DNA of 48,305 nucleotides. Origin: Paludibacteraceae bacterium. GTDB lineage: Bacteria; Bacteroidota; Bacteroidia; Bacteroidales; Paludibacteraceae. The notes below the pieces were generated by a model that saw nothing but the letters and a program-made list of their open reading frames with translations, was not told the origin of the DNA and made no database searches. The position numbers and the translations under genes are program-made. Shown here piece after piece: positions 15,991 to 24,940 of the stretch (positions are counted from its first letter, which is position 1; every line of letters begins with the position of its first letter). The stretch covers positions 1 to 48,305 of the forward strand of contig CAJOFV010000008.1 in assembly GCA_905233925.1 (NCBI GenBank), in the 5' to 3' direction.

Positions 15991-17242
15991 CATATTGACA
16001 AACATAGACTGGGTAACCATACTCCTGTTCTTGGCACTGGCTCTTTTCGGCTGGATAAATATCTATGGTGCAAGCTATACCTACGATTCCACCGGTATTT
16101 TTGACTTCTCAACCCGTGCAGGAAAACAGTTTGTGTGGATTGTTTCCGCCGTGGCAATGGGCATTATTGTTCTGCTCATTGACCATAAAACCTATGATAT
16201 AATGGCATATTTCCTATACGCCATCATGTTGGGCATACTAATCATCACGCCGTTCTTTGCCCACAATGTCAAAGGTTCCTATTCTTGGCTGTCATTCGGT
16301 CCTGTCAGTCTCCAGCCAGCCGAGTTTGCCAAGTGTATCACAGCGCTTGCGTTGGCAAAATACATGGGGCGGTATGAGTATAAGGTGCGTTCATGGCGTG
16401 ATTTGGTTATGCCGTTTGCTATTATCGGTGTGCCTATGCTGATTATTATGCTGCTTCAGCGCGAAACCGGTTCGGCACTCGTATTTGCAGCATTCCTGCT
16501 TGTTTTTTATCGGCAGGGAATGACCGGATGGGTGCTTTTGGCGGGTGTACTTGCAGCCATTGTATTTCTGTTAGTAATCCGTTTCTCCATCTGGCCGGCT
16601 TTGGTGCTTCTGGTGATAGTTTTCGGTCTGCTGATTTGGCGCACGTGGAAAATCAAGCGGTACTATAAATGGCTGCTTATTTTGGGGTTTGTGGTCAGTG
16701 TCGGTTATGCGTTTGCCTGCAATTTTGCCTTTACGAAAGTGCTTCAACCGCACCAGAGAACCCGTATTGAAGTTCTTTTGGGTATGAAAGATGACCCATC
16801 CGGAGCCGGTTATAACGTTACGCAGGCGAAGATTGCCATCGGCTCGGGGCAGTTTCTCGGAAAGGGATGGTTACAGGGTACACAAAGCCAGCTGAAATAT
16901 GTTCCCGAGCAGGACACCGACTTTATCTTCTGCACTGTGGGAGAAGAATGGGGCTTCGTCGGTACTACCGGGGTGCTGCTTCTCTACCTTATTTTTATTT
17001 TGAGACTGATAAAAATAGCTGAACGCCAGCGTGATACGTTCAGCCAGATATATTGTTATTCCGTGGCATGTATCTTCTTGATTCACCTGACCATCAATAT
17101 CGGCATGGTGCTTGGATTGCTGCCCGTGATAGGTATTCCGCTACCGTTCTTCAGTTACGGCGGCAGTTCCATGTGGGGATTTTCCCTGCTCCTTTTCATT
17201 CTCTTGCGTCTTGACGCCGCAAGAGTCGAGAAACTTCACTGA
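15974..17242 (+). CDS. rodA: rod shape-determining glycosyltransferase RodA
   Basis: A 422-residue SEDS protein with about ten transmembrane helices. Visible SEDS features: GSYSWLSFGPVSLQPAEFAKCITALALAKYM, LLQRETGSALVFAAFL, the loop GSGQFLGKGWLQGTQSQLKYVPEQDTDFIFCTVGEEWG and the final GIPLPFFSYGGSSMWGFSLLLFILL. It polymerises glycan strands from lipid II with PBP2. Last gene of the operon; its TGA abuts, with no gap, the stop of the convergent outer-membrane gene. Confidence 0.97.
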   Translation: MSRNGSILTNIDWVTILLFLALALFGWINIYGASYTYDSTGIFDFSTRAGKQFVWIVSAVAMGIIVLLIDHKTYDIMAYFLYAIMLGILIITPFFAHNVKGSYSWLSFGPVSLQPAEFAKCITALALAKYMGRYEYKVRSWRDLVMPFAIIGVPMLIIMLLQRETGSALVFAAFLLVFYRQGMTGWVLLAGVLAAIVFLLVIRFSIWPALVLLVIVFGLLIWRTWKIKRYYKWLLILGFVVSVGYAFACNFAFTKVLQPHQRTRIEVLLGMKDDPSGAGYNVTQAKIAIGSGQFLGKGWLQGTQSQLKYVPEQDTDFIFCTVGEEWGFVGTTGVLLLYLIFILRLIKIAERQRDTFSQIYCYSVACIFLIHLTINIGMVLGLLPVIGIPLPFFSYGGSSMWGFSLLLFILLRLDAARVEKLH

Positions 17243-17809
17243 TTATTTCTTTTGTTTGCGTCCGAAATTATAGCCTACGCGGATAGCGGGCTCAATGGTA
17301 GCCGTTTCGTCTGCCAAAGAAACATGGTAAGTGAGTTCGCCCATGATATACCAGCGGTTGGTAATATATTTGCCAAAACGTACTTCGACCGGTAAAACCA
17401 GATCAAGGTCATAGAATCCTATTCCCGTTCCCGGCGCCACACCGATTAAAAAAGGTTTGTTCTTGATGTCGCCAAACGCCATCATCAGACCCGCCGTCAG
17501 TCGGAATACCACATGCTCGTTATCTTCGTCGCTGTAGCGTTTGTATTCACTCCATAAACCTCCGCCGCCTGTAAGATAAAAGCCCATGGCAAGTTTGTCA
17601 TTGATGGGATAGGCGCAATCATAGCCGATATAGACCGTGATGCCTGCACCGGGCAAATCGCGGCACTCAAACGGAATACCAAGTCCCCAACTTAAGCCTT
17701 TGAGCGTGGTGAAATCCCGCGTAACTTCCTGCGGGTGAACCGTTTCTTCCTGGGCAAAAACAATAGCACTGGTTAGCAGTGCAAAAGCAAATATAACAAC
17801 CTTTTTCAT
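17243..17809 (-). CDS. small secreted outer-membrane-like protein, unknown function
   Basis: A 188-residue protein with a signal peptide (MKKVVIFAFALLTSAIVFAQ) and a mature part of alternating, Gly/aromatic-rich strands (GAGITVYIGYDC, MGFYLTGGGGLW, IEPAIRVGYNFG), ending near a Phe/Gly, as in small eight-stranded barrels. I do not recognise a family. The gene starts within the stop of the upstream glycosidase (ATGA overlap), so the two are co-transcribed and probably co-regulated by the divergent AraC gene. Confidence 0.6.
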   Translation of the reverse strand: MKKVVIFAFALLTSAIVFAQEETVHPQEVTRDFTTLKGLSWGLGIPFECRDLPGAGITVYIGYDCAYPINDKLAMGFYLTGGGGLWSEYKRYSDEDNEHVVFRLTAGLMMAFGDIKNKPFLIGVAPGTGIGFYDLDLVLPVEVRFGKYITNRWYIMGELTYHVSLADETATIEPAIRVGYNFGRKQKK

Positions 17810-19542
17810 TTTACAACCTCCTTATGTTTCAGCAAAATAGCTTTTGCGGTTCCTACTTTGTTTTCGAATTCGAACATCGACATCGGATACCATTCACCTT
17901 CATAGTCCGGCGCCCAGTAACGGATACCGATTAAACCGTGGTCTTTGCCCCAGGCAATCACATCGGTATAAATATCCGCTTGACCTTTCTGGTCTTTTTT
18001 GTAGTTGCCGAGTTGTTTGTTCCATCCGGCAAAAGGACCGACCATTTCCTGCGAGGGATAAGAAAACTCACCGATAAAGACCGGCACATCGCATTTCTTG
18101 TTGATGCGGGTGACGGTTTTGGTAAACATTTTCCATTTATTGAAACTCATGGCAGGCGCGGAAGGGTAGTAACTGATACCGGCTGTTTCCATTTTATAGC
18201 CGTGTTCAGCCATGTATGTAAAGAAAGACGCACTTGCCCGCGGTGTAGATACAACGGTTGCGATGTGTGTGGAGAATTTCACATCCGCCGTGCTTTTTCC
18301 GGCTTTTATGTATGCTTTCAGAATGCCTTTTTTGACGGCAGCCAACGTTTGTGCTTCATATTTCCAGACATGTTTTTTCAGCCACCATAAGCTGAAAAGC
18401 GAGGACATATACCGCTTCATTGGACCGGCATTTGCAAGCGTCTTGTCAAAAGAATTGGGCGTGCCGATACCGATTCCGGCAAAACCGAAATTGGCTTCGT
18501 TGCCAAGGTTCCAGTTTTTCACTTCGTAACTATTGGCAAGAATGGAATCACCGACGAACTCACCGTATATTTCAAGGACTGTACAAATATCGCTGAGGCT
18601 CAACTCCTCCCATTTTCTGCCGCGCATGATAGATGCAAATTGCGGGTTGGCGTAGAGCTCGGGATAATCGGATTCGTAGAAGCGCGGAGCCTGTGTGCCG
18701 TCCATATCCATATAAATATATGCGCACATGATTTCGGGATTGATGGGCATCTTCAAATCGCGGGCAATGCGGCAGGTCTGCATAACCTGGTCGAAAGTAT
18801 GAACATTGGCATTTTCGTCCTTTTTGCCGTCAGTGGTATTGTCAAGTGTTCCATCCGCATTATAGGTTTTGTGGCGCTTGGTAGCCAAGCGGACATACAT
18901 TTCTGTGGCGCCGAGATCTTTATAAATTTGCTGAAGTTCTGCCGGAGTTGTGGCAGTTTTGTCACCGATTTTGAAGGTATAATCGGCATCAAACTGGTTG
19001 AGCGAGAACGGACTGAGAGAAAGTGCCACGCGGAAAGGCTCATCGGTTTCAGCGTGATTCTGCGCACTCTTGAAAGCACCGTAACCCATGAAATCTTCTT
19101 CGCTGTCAGGATCGATCAAATCGGCAAAAATGGACGGGTCAATCTCCTCGACAAAGCCAATGTAATCGATATGATTGCTACTTCCGATATTGTCACAAAG
19201 CATAACAATAGACGAACTTTTCCCGTTCTGATGCGCTCCCATGACGTATGTTCCTTTGGTTTTGAGAAAAATACGGAACTGATGAACACCGGATTCGAAA
19301 GAACCGGTATAAGTTGCCTCAACGTGGCCATAGATATTGGCAACGGTTATTGTCACTTCGGCATCGGACAACACAGCCAGATAGACATCTGTCGTGGCTT
19401 CAAACGGATTCGGATTGTTTTGGGACAGCATAAATCCCTTGCTGGCAGCCAGTTTGTCCATGTCAAAAACATGCTCAAGTTCCTGTGCACTTGCCCCCAA
19501 ACACATGAATGTCAGCACAATATAAGAGAATAATTTTTTCAT
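17806..19542 (-). CDS. secreted GH53-like (clan GH-A) glycosidase with N-terminal sorting-like domain
   Basis: The start at 19542 gives a signal peptide (MKKLFSYIVLTFMCLGASAQ) and 578 residues. Residues about 35-115 resemble a FlgD-like/type-IX sorting beta-sandwich (MLSQNNPNPFEATTDVYL, VTITVANIYGHVEATY, SGVHQFRIFL), a domain normally found at the C-terminus. The rest is a TIM-barrel-like hydrolase with probable acid/base E349 (NWNLGNEANFG) and nucleophile E492 (FIGEFSYPSQ), the arrangement of GH53 endo-galactanases; YWAPDYEGEWYPMSMFEF fits a substrate-cleft loop. The family call rests on these motifs only. Divergent AraC regulator upstream, small barrel protein downstream. Confidence 0.65.
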   Translation of the reverse strand: MKKLFSYIVLTFMCLGASAQELEHVFDMDKLAASKGFMLSQNNPNPFEATTDVYLAVLSDAEVTITVANIYGHVEATYTGSFESGVHQFRIFLKTKGTYVMGAHQNGKSSSIVMLCDNIGSSNHIDYIGFVEEIDPSIFADLIDPDSEEDFMGYGAFKSAQNHAETDEPFRVALSLSPFSLNQFDADYTFKIGDKTATTPAELQQIYKDLGATEMYVRLATKRHKTYNADGTLDNTTDGKKDENANVHTFDQVMQTCRIARDLKMPINPEIMCAYIYMDMDGTQAPRFYESDYPELYANPQFASIMRGRKWEELSLSDICTVLEIYGEFVGDSILANSYEVKNWNLGNEANFGFAGIGIGTPNSFDKTLANAGPMKRYMSSLFSLWWLKKHVWKYEAQTLAAVKKGILKAYIKAGKSTADVKFSTHIATVVSTPRASASFFTYMAEHGYKMETAGISYYPSAPAMSFNKWKMFTKTVTRINKKCDVPVFIGEFSYPSQEMVGPFAGWNKQLGNYKKDQKGQADIYTDVIAWGKDHGLIGIRYWAPDYEGEWYPMSMFEFENKVGTAKAILLKHKEVVK

Positions 19543-19569
19543 AAAAACGGATTGTTTTTTGTTTTTGTA

Positions 19570-19589
19570 TAATTTTGCTTGCAAAATTA
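19570..19589. promoter_or_regulatory. palindromic pair of TAnnTTTG elements in the glycosidase/araC spacer
   Basis: TAATTTTGC (19570-19578), two bases, GCAAAATTA (19581-19589): a perfect 9-bp inverted repeat in which each arm is a TAnnTTTG element, one per strand. The minus-strand arm is placed to drive the glycosidase gene. The plus-strand arm has no well-spaced TTG. Confidence 0.55.
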
Positions 19590-19654
19590 CTGCTTTTTTT
19601 TGATATACATATTATTCTGAATTCACTAAAATTGTTCTCTTTTTCACTTTTTAT

Positions 19655-19685
19655 TTGCGTATATCCGAAAAAAGCCGTACTTTTG
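19655..19685 (+). promoter_or_regulatory. promoter of the first araC-type gene
   Basis: TTG at 19655-19657, 20-nt spacer, TACTTTTG from 19678. It fixes the start of the regulator at 19704 rather than at in-frame codons further upstream. Confidence 0.7.
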
Positions 19686-19703
19686 TCCCAAATTTATAAA
19701 ATT

Positions 19704-20582
19704 ATGCAGCATTCGACACATATTCCGGAAGTCCCGAGATTGGAAAATTTCAACCATTTTGCATGGCATTGCGCTTTGCAATATGACAATCACAATCTTT
19801 TGACACTTTCTAAAATCGAAGGAAGTACGCCCTTTCTGCCTGAACGCTTTGTACCGCCAACTTATGCCTTGCAGATTATTGTCAAGACTATTAAAGGGAA
19901 AATTAATAATCATTTTTGCGAACTAACTCCCAATACCGGCATTGTATTTCTGGCAGATCAGGTGTTGACGGATATCGAATTAAGTCCGGATTGCGAATTT
20001 TATGTATTGGGATTTACCACGCAATTCGCTGATATACTGAACATTAACCTTCCCAAAACGCAGTTGGCGCAACTGTTCATCAATCCGGTTTGGCAGATAA
20101 GTGACGAGAAAATGCCGGTCGTGCTGCAATATCTGAACTTTTTACGCCTCCTGATTCAGGAAAACAGCCGGTTAGCAGTGACCAATATGGTTCGTTCGCT
20201 CCTCTACTACCTTTCGCACAACTATGCCGTTACACCGCAGCAAACACATGCATTCACCCGGGCTGAGCAGATTTGCGGACAATACCTTTCGCTGGTGGAA
20301 CTGCATTGTCGTGAGCAACATATGGTAGAATGGTACGCTTCTCAAATGTGCCTGGCGCCCAAATATTTGTCGAATGTGGTAAAGCAAACCCTGCATACTT
20401 CCCCGAATGTATGTATTGATGCGGCATTGACACATCAGGCAAAGTCGCTTTTATCCTCCACATCCCTTTCCATACAGGAAATTGCCGACCTGTTGGGCTT
20501 CCGAAATCAGTCTCATTTTGCTTCGTTTTTCAAGCGCCGGACAGGATTTACCCCGACAGCCTTCAAAATACATACAATGTGA
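19704..20582 (+). CDS. AraC-family transcriptional regulator
   Basis: A 292-residue regulator. The N-terminal part (about 1-180) is a cupin-like sensor with few recognisable residues. The C-terminal 100 residues are the AraC double helix-turn-helix: MVEWYASQMCLAPKYLSNVVKQTLHTSP and LSIQEIADLLGFRNQSHFASFFKRRTGFTPTAFK. The start at 19704 lies just after a promoter; an earlier in-frame start would cross it. It is divergent from the GH53-like glycosidase and its barrel partner, so sugar-responsive control of that pair is the natural inference. The ligand is unknown. Confidence 0.9.
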   Translation: MQHSTHIPEVPRLENFNHFAWHCALQYDNHNLLTLSKIEGSTPFLPERFVPPTYALQIIVKTIKGKINNHFCELTPNTGIVFLADQVLTDIELSPDCEFYVLGFTTQFADILNINLPKTQLAQLFINPVWQISDEKMPVVLQYLNFLRLLIQENSRLAVTNMVRSLLYYLSHNYAVTPQQTHAFTRAEQICGQYLSLVELHCREQHMVEWYASQMCLAPKYLSNVVKQTLHTSPNVCIDAALTHQAKSLLSSTSLSIQEIADLLGFRNQSHFASFFKRRTGFTPTAFKIHTM

Positions 20583-20700
20583 AAAAGGGATAATCGTTCG
20601 CAACGAATGTGAAGATAAGAACGGGACCATCACGGGACCATTCCCTGATAACCTTACTTTTAGAACAAAATACAGCCCCAAGAGTCAAATGACAGAGATT
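20583..20700 (+). repeat. spacer with a short 11-nt ladder (locus D)
   Basis: The 169-nt gap before mnmG contains two adjacent 11-nt units, ACGGGACCATC (20621-20631) and ACGGGACCATT (20632-20642), 10 of 11 identical. Weaker 11-nt phasing extends on both sides. No gene is seen here. Confidence 0.55.
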
Positions 20701-20703
20701 TTT

Positions 20704-20734
20704 TTGCACAGTTCAATTTTTTAATGTAATTTTG
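20704..20734 (+). promoter_or_regulatory. promoter of mnmG
   Basis: TTG at 20704-20706, 20-nt spacer, TAATTTTG at 20727-20734, 18 nt before the ATG. Confidence 0.7.
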
Positions 20735-20751
20735 CATGTTTTTTTGATATT

Positions 20752-22626
20752 ATGGACTTCAAATATGACATAATTGTAGTGGGTGCCGGACATGCCGGCT
20801 GCGAAGCGGCATCAGCGGCGGCACGGATGGGCAGCAAGACGCTGCTTATCACCATGGACATGAACAAAATTGCCCAAATGAGTTGCAATCCAGCCGTCGG
20901 AGGTATTGCTAAAGGTCAGATTGTCAGGGAGTTAGACGCTTTAGGAGGGCAAATGGCACAGGTCACGGACCGTTCGGCTATCCAGTTCCGCATGCTCAAT
21001 CGCTCCAAAGGACCGGCTATGTGGAGTCCGCGCAGTCAGTCCGACCGCAAACAGTTCATCAATGAGTGGGTCAAAACCCTTTCCGAAACGCCCAATCTCT
21101 ATATATGGCAGGATGTCGTAACAGAGTTAATTTTTGCCGATTCCACCGTATGTGGTGTCAAAACGATGCTTGGTATTGAGATGTCCGCACAAGCTGTCAT
21201 TCTTACCAATGGCACGTTCCTGAACGGGTTGCTTCATTTCGGGCGGGCGCAAATTAAAGGCGGACGCACTTCTGAGTCTGCTAGTTACGGTATTACCGAA
21301 CAACTTATTCAGCTCGGATTCCAATCCGACCGTATGAAAACCGGAACGCCCGCCCGAATAGACCGCAGAAGCATTGATTTCTCCGCACTCATCGAGCAAA
21401 AAGGCGATGATGACTGGCATCAGTTCTCGTACCTTGATACCGTGCATCGCGAACTCAAGCAGATGTCATGTTGGATTACGTACACTAATCCAAAAACGCA
21501 TGACGAACTGCGAAAAGGTTTGCCGGATTCACCGCTCTATAACGGACAAATCAAGAGTATCGGACCGCGTTACTGCCCCAGTATCGAAACCAAGATTATC
21601 ACTTTCGCGGATAAGGATGCTCACCAACTATTCTTGGAGCCGGAAGGCGTCGATTCCAACGAGTATTACGTCAATGGTTTTTCTTCCAGTCTTCCGTGGC
21701 AGGTGCAACTCGCTGCCATGAAAACCGTTGCCGGACTGGAGAATGTAATCATGTATCGCCCGGGATATGCGATTGAATATGATTTCTTTGATCCAACCCA
21801 GTTACATCATACCTTGGAAACCAAGCGCATCAGGAATCTCTTCTTTGCCGGACAAATCAACGGAACAACCGGTTATGAGGAAGCCGCCGGACAAGGCTTG
21901 ATTGCCGGAATAAACGCTCATCAGAACATACATCAATTACCCTCTTTCACACTGGGTAGAGACGAAAGCTATAGCGGCGTGCTGATTGACGACCTGGTTA
22001 CCAAAGGCGTGGACGAGCCCTATCGCATGTTCACGTCCCGCGCAGAATATCGTATCCTACTACGGCAGGATAATGCGGACGAACGTCTGACAGAAAAGGC
22101 TTACCAAATCGGCCTTGCAGACGCTTACCGCCACAATCTCTATACTGCCAAACAGGCTGCTATAAACGATCTGCAGCAGTTTCTGCAAGATACCAAAGTC
22201 AAACCGGAAGAGGTCAATGCGTGGCTGGCCGCCAACGACATCTCTCCGCTTCAGCACGGCTGCAAACTGCACGACCTTGTTATGCGCCCGCAAATCACAA
22301 TAGAGGCATTGGCAGAGGCCGTTCCGTCTCTGCATGCGTATCTTGACAATATAGGAAACCGACGCATTGAAATTGTAGAATCGGCAGAGATAAACACCAA
22401 GTACGCAGGCTATATTCACCGCGAAAAACTGGCGGCCGAGAAACTGCAACGTCTGGAGCAAATCAGTCTGTCCGAGAATTTTGATTACAATTCCCTGCAA
22501 TCGCTTTCCACTGAAGCACGGCAGAAACTGACCCGCATAAAACCCAAAACCATCGGTGAGGCAAGCCGTATTCCGGGAGTCAGCCCGAATGATATCAGTG
22601 TATTGTTAGTCCTTTTAGGCCGTTAA
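20752..22626 (+). CDS. mnmG: tRNA uridine-5-carboxymethylaminomethyl modification enzyme MnmG (GidA)
   Basis: A 624-residue FAD enzyme that, with MnmE, installs the cmnm5 group on wobble U34 of certain tRNAs. Motifs: N-terminal dinucleotide-binding VVGAGHAGCEAA, CNPAVGGIAKGQIVRELDALGG, GGRTSESASYGITEQL, RMKTGTPARID and, later, FAGQINGTTGYEEAAGQGLIAGINA and MFTSRAEYRILLRQDNADERL. Full length. Its stop is followed directly by a parS palindrome and then uvrC. Confidence 0.98.
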   Translation: MDFKYDIIVVGAGHAGCEAASAAARMGSKTLLITMDMNKIAQMSCNPAVGGIAKGQIVRELDALGGQMAQVTDRSAIQFRMLNRSKGPAMWSPRSQSDRKQFINEWVKTLSETPNLYIWQDVVTELIFADSTVCGVKTMLGIEMSAQAVILTNGTFLNGLLHFGRAQIKGGRTSESASYGITEQLIQLGFQSDRMKTGTPARIDRRSIDFSALIEQKGDDDWHQFSYLDTVHRELKQMSCWITYTNPKTHDELRKGLPDSPLYNGQIKSIGPRYCPSIETKIITFADKDAHQLFLEPEGVDSNEYYVNGFSSSLPWQVQLAAMKTVAGLENVIMYRPGYAIEYDFFDPTQLHHTLETKRIRNLFFAGQINGTTGYEEAAGQGLIAGINAHQNIHQLPSFTLGRDESYSGVLIDDLVTKGVDEPYRMFTSRAEYRILLRQDNADERLTEKAYQIGLADAYRHNLYTAKQAAINDLQQFLQDTKVKPEEVNAWLAANDISPLQHGCKLHDLVMRPQITIEALAEAVPSLHAYLDNIGNRRIEIVESAEINTKYAGYIHREKLAAEKLQRLEQISLSENFDYNSLQSLSTEARQKLTRIKPKTIGEASRIPGVSPNDISVLLVLLGR

Positions 22627-22642
22627 TGTTCCACGTGGAACA
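22627..22642. promoter_or_regulatory. parS centromere-like site (ParB binding)
   Basis: A perfect 16-bp palindrome, TGTTCCACGTGGAACA, directly after the mnmG TAA and 8 nt before the uvrC ATG. It matches the conserved bacterial parS pattern TGTTnCACGTGnAACA. ParB-CTP clamps load at such sites and, with ParA and SMC, segregate the origin region. parS sites cluster near oriC, so this window is probably origin-proximal. I saw no second copy in the window, and no parA or parB. Confidence 0.88.
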
Positions 22643-22650
22643 ATGAGTGT

Positions 22651-24471
22651 ATGTCCACCGCATCCGAACATATTAAATCCATCCTGCAGCGCATTCCGGA
22701 GAAGCCCGGGGTGTACCAGTACTTCAATGCTGAAGGAATGATTATCTATGTCGGAAAGGCGAAGAATCTCCGCCGCCGCGTGAACAGCTATTTCCAGAAA
22801 GATCAGCAAACCAATAAAACCCGTCAACTCGTCCGGCACATTGCGGACATTAAATATATAGTAGTGGATACCGAGCAGGATGCCTTCCTGTTGGAGAATA
22901 ACCTCATCAAGCGTTATCAGCCGCATTACAACATCATGCTCAAGGACGGCAAGTCCTACCCGAGCATATGCATCACGAAGGAAACCTACCCGCGCATCTT
23001 CAAGACCCGCAATATTGTCAAGAGTGCAGGAGAATATTTCGGGCCGTTCAGTTTCGGTAATACCGTGGATTTGTTCCTTGAACTGGTACACAAGCTTTAT
23101 CCGATTCGCACCTGCCACATGCCGTTGACACCGCAGAATGTGGAAAACGGGAAGTTCAAAGTCTGCCTCAAATACCACTTGCACAACTGTTGCGGCGTAT
23201 GTGAGAACAAAGTGTCTGCAGAGCAGTATGCCGACTGGATTCGTCAAGCCAAGAAGATTATCCGTGGTGATGGTCAGGAGATAAGCCGCTTGTTGGAGCA
23301 GCAGATGTATGCCCTCGCAAAGGATATGAAATATGAAGAAGCGGAACAGGTGAAGGAGAAATACATGCTCCTTGAAAAGTTCCGTTCCAAGACGGTGATT
23401 ACTAATACGAACGCCGGTGAAATCGATGTTTTCGGATATGCTGAAAATGATGATAATGTGTATGTGTCCATCTTGCACCTCAATAATGGCAGTATTATTT
23501 CCGGTCAGACCATTGAATACCGCAAGCGCATGGACGAGACAAAGGAGGAGATGCTTGCTTTCGGAATGAAGGAACTGCGTGAGCAGACAGGAAGTACCAC
23601 AAAGGATGTTATTGTGCCGTTCATTCCCGATGTAATCGATGAAAACTTACATATCCAGATAGCTACATCCGGTGACAAGAAACGGCTGCTTGACCTTGCG
23701 CGGCAGAATGTAGAACAATATATGCACGACCGCATCAAGCAGAATGACAAACTGAATCCGGAACAGCGTGCAACCCGTATTCTCGGTGAGTTGCAAGCGA
23801 TGCTCAAACTGCCAACTTTGCCCGTATTCATCGACAGTTTTGACAACTCCAATATACAAGGCACCAGTCCTGTTGCCGGCTGCGTGGTATTCAAAAAAGG
23901 CAAACCGTCCAAGTCAGATTACAAGCGTTTCCAGATAAAAACCGTCGAAGGAGCAGATGATTATGCCTCTATGCGGGAGGTTGTCCGGCGGCGTTACCAG
24001 CACCTGATTGATGAACAGCAACCGCTGCCGAATCTTATCATCGCTGACGGTGGAATCGGGCAAATGCATGCTATCCGCGAAGCGGTGGAAGATCAGCTCG
24101 GGCTTCAAATTCCCATTGCCGGATTGAAGAAAGATGACAAGCATCGCACGCAAACATTGCTTTACGGTTTTCCGCCGGTGGAGATTTCCATGCCTGTTAC
24201 CTCTGAAGTGTTCCGCCTGATGGTACAAATCCAAGATGAGGTGCATCGTTTTGCCATTTCGTACCATAAAAACAAGCGTTCGAAGGCACAAATAAAGAGC
24301 CAACTCGATGATATTCAGGCAGTTGGAGCGATTACAAAGCAGAAATTGCTGCGGCATTTCGGCTCGGTGTCCAAAATTAGAACGGCCACACTTGCCGAGT
24401 TGCAGTCTGTCGTCGGAACTCACAGAGCTACAGTCATTTACGAATATTTTCAGTCCGATTTAACGCCCTGA
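22651..24471 (+). CDS. uvrC: excinuclease ABC subunit C
   Basis: A 606-residue nucleotide-excision-repair nuclease. An N-terminal GIY-YIG domain (PGVYQYFNAEGMIIYVGKAKNLRRRVNSYF) makes the 3' cut; a UVR motif lies near residues 205-240 (MKYEEAEQVKEKYMLLE). The RNase H-like domain begins at FIDSFDNSNIQGTSPVAGCVVF and includes LIIADGGIGQMHA (5' cut). The C-terminus is a helix-hairpin-helix pair (LDDIQAVGAITKQKLLRHFGS). Full length. A parS site fills most of the spacer to mnmG, so repressive ParB spreading could touch its leader. Confidence 0.97.
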   Translation: MSTASEHIKSILQRIPEKPGVYQYFNAEGMIIYVGKAKNLRRRVNSYFQKDQQTNKTRQLVRHIADIKYIVVDTEQDAFLLENNLIKRYQPHYNIMLKDGKSYPSICITKETYPRIFKTRNIVKSAGEYFGPFSFGNTVDLFLELVHKLYPIRTCHMPLTPQNVENGKFKVCLKYHLHNCCGVCENKVSAEQYADWIRQAKKIIRGDGQEISRLLEQQMYALAKDMKYEEAEQVKEKYMLLEKFRSKTVITNTNAGEIDVFGYAENDDNVYVSILHLNNGSIISGQTIEYRKRMDETKEEMLAFGMKELREQTGSTTKDVIVPFIPDVIDENLHIQIATSGDKKRLLDLARQNVEQYMHDRIKQNDKLNPEQRATRILGELQAMLKLPTLPVFIDSFDNSNIQGTSPVAGCVVFKKGKPSKSDYKRFQIKTVEGADDYASMREVVRRRYQHLIDEQQPLPNLIIADGGIGQMHAIREAVEDQLGLQIPIAGLKKDDKHRTQTLLYGFPPVEISMPVTSEVFRLMVQIQDEVHRFAISYHKNKRSKAQIKSQLDDIQAVGAITKQKLLRHFGSVSKIRTATLAELQSVVGTHRATVIYEYFQSDLTP

Positions 24472-24493
24472 GAATTGAATATTTTTCAGCGAT

Positions 24494-24940
24494 ATGAATA
24501 TTTATACAATAAAACAACACGAAAACGGTCGCATTGAGTTGTACAATTCGGAAGGTCAACTTGTTCCGCCGACGGATATCCTTGCCTGTCATCCTGCTGC
24601 GCGGGTGTATGCTTTTGATGCGCCGATGGGTGCCGGAAAGACAACCTTCATCAGCGAACTGTGCCGTTCGCTCGGAACGGATGATGTGGCGAACAGCCCG
24701 ACCTTTGCCATTGTCAATGTCTATGAACTGCCGCAGAACGGTGAACTTTACCACTTTGACTGCTATCGCCTCAAAGATATCCGCGAGGCGTTGGACTTTG
24801 GTGCCGAGGAATATCTCTACAGCGGCAACTACTGCTTTATCGAGTGGCCTGACATCATTGCCCCTATCCTGCCCGATGATACTGTTTATGTTTCTATCCG
24901 CGTCCTGGCAAACGGTGACCGCGAACTGACTGTCCAATGA
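24494..24940 (+). CDS. tsaE: tRNA threonylcarbamoyladenosine biosynthesis ATPase TsaE
   Basis: A 148-residue P-loop protein: Walker A DAPMGAGKTTFI, then the family motif NSPTFAIVNVYE, the YHFDCYRLKD strand and IEWPDIIAPIL. TsaE works with TsaB and TsaD to make t6A37 in tRNAs that read ANN codons. The N-terminal about 15 residues are slightly extended relative to short homologues. It starts 22 nt after uvrC and overlaps the next gene by ATGA. Confidence 0.94.
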   Translation: MNIYTIKQHENGRIELYNSEGQLVPPTDILACHPAARVYAFDAPMGAGKTTFISELCRSLGTDDVANSPTFAIVNVYELPQNGELYHFDCYRLKDIREALDFGAEEYLYSGNYCFIEWPDIIAPILPDDTVYVSIRVLANGDRELTVQ

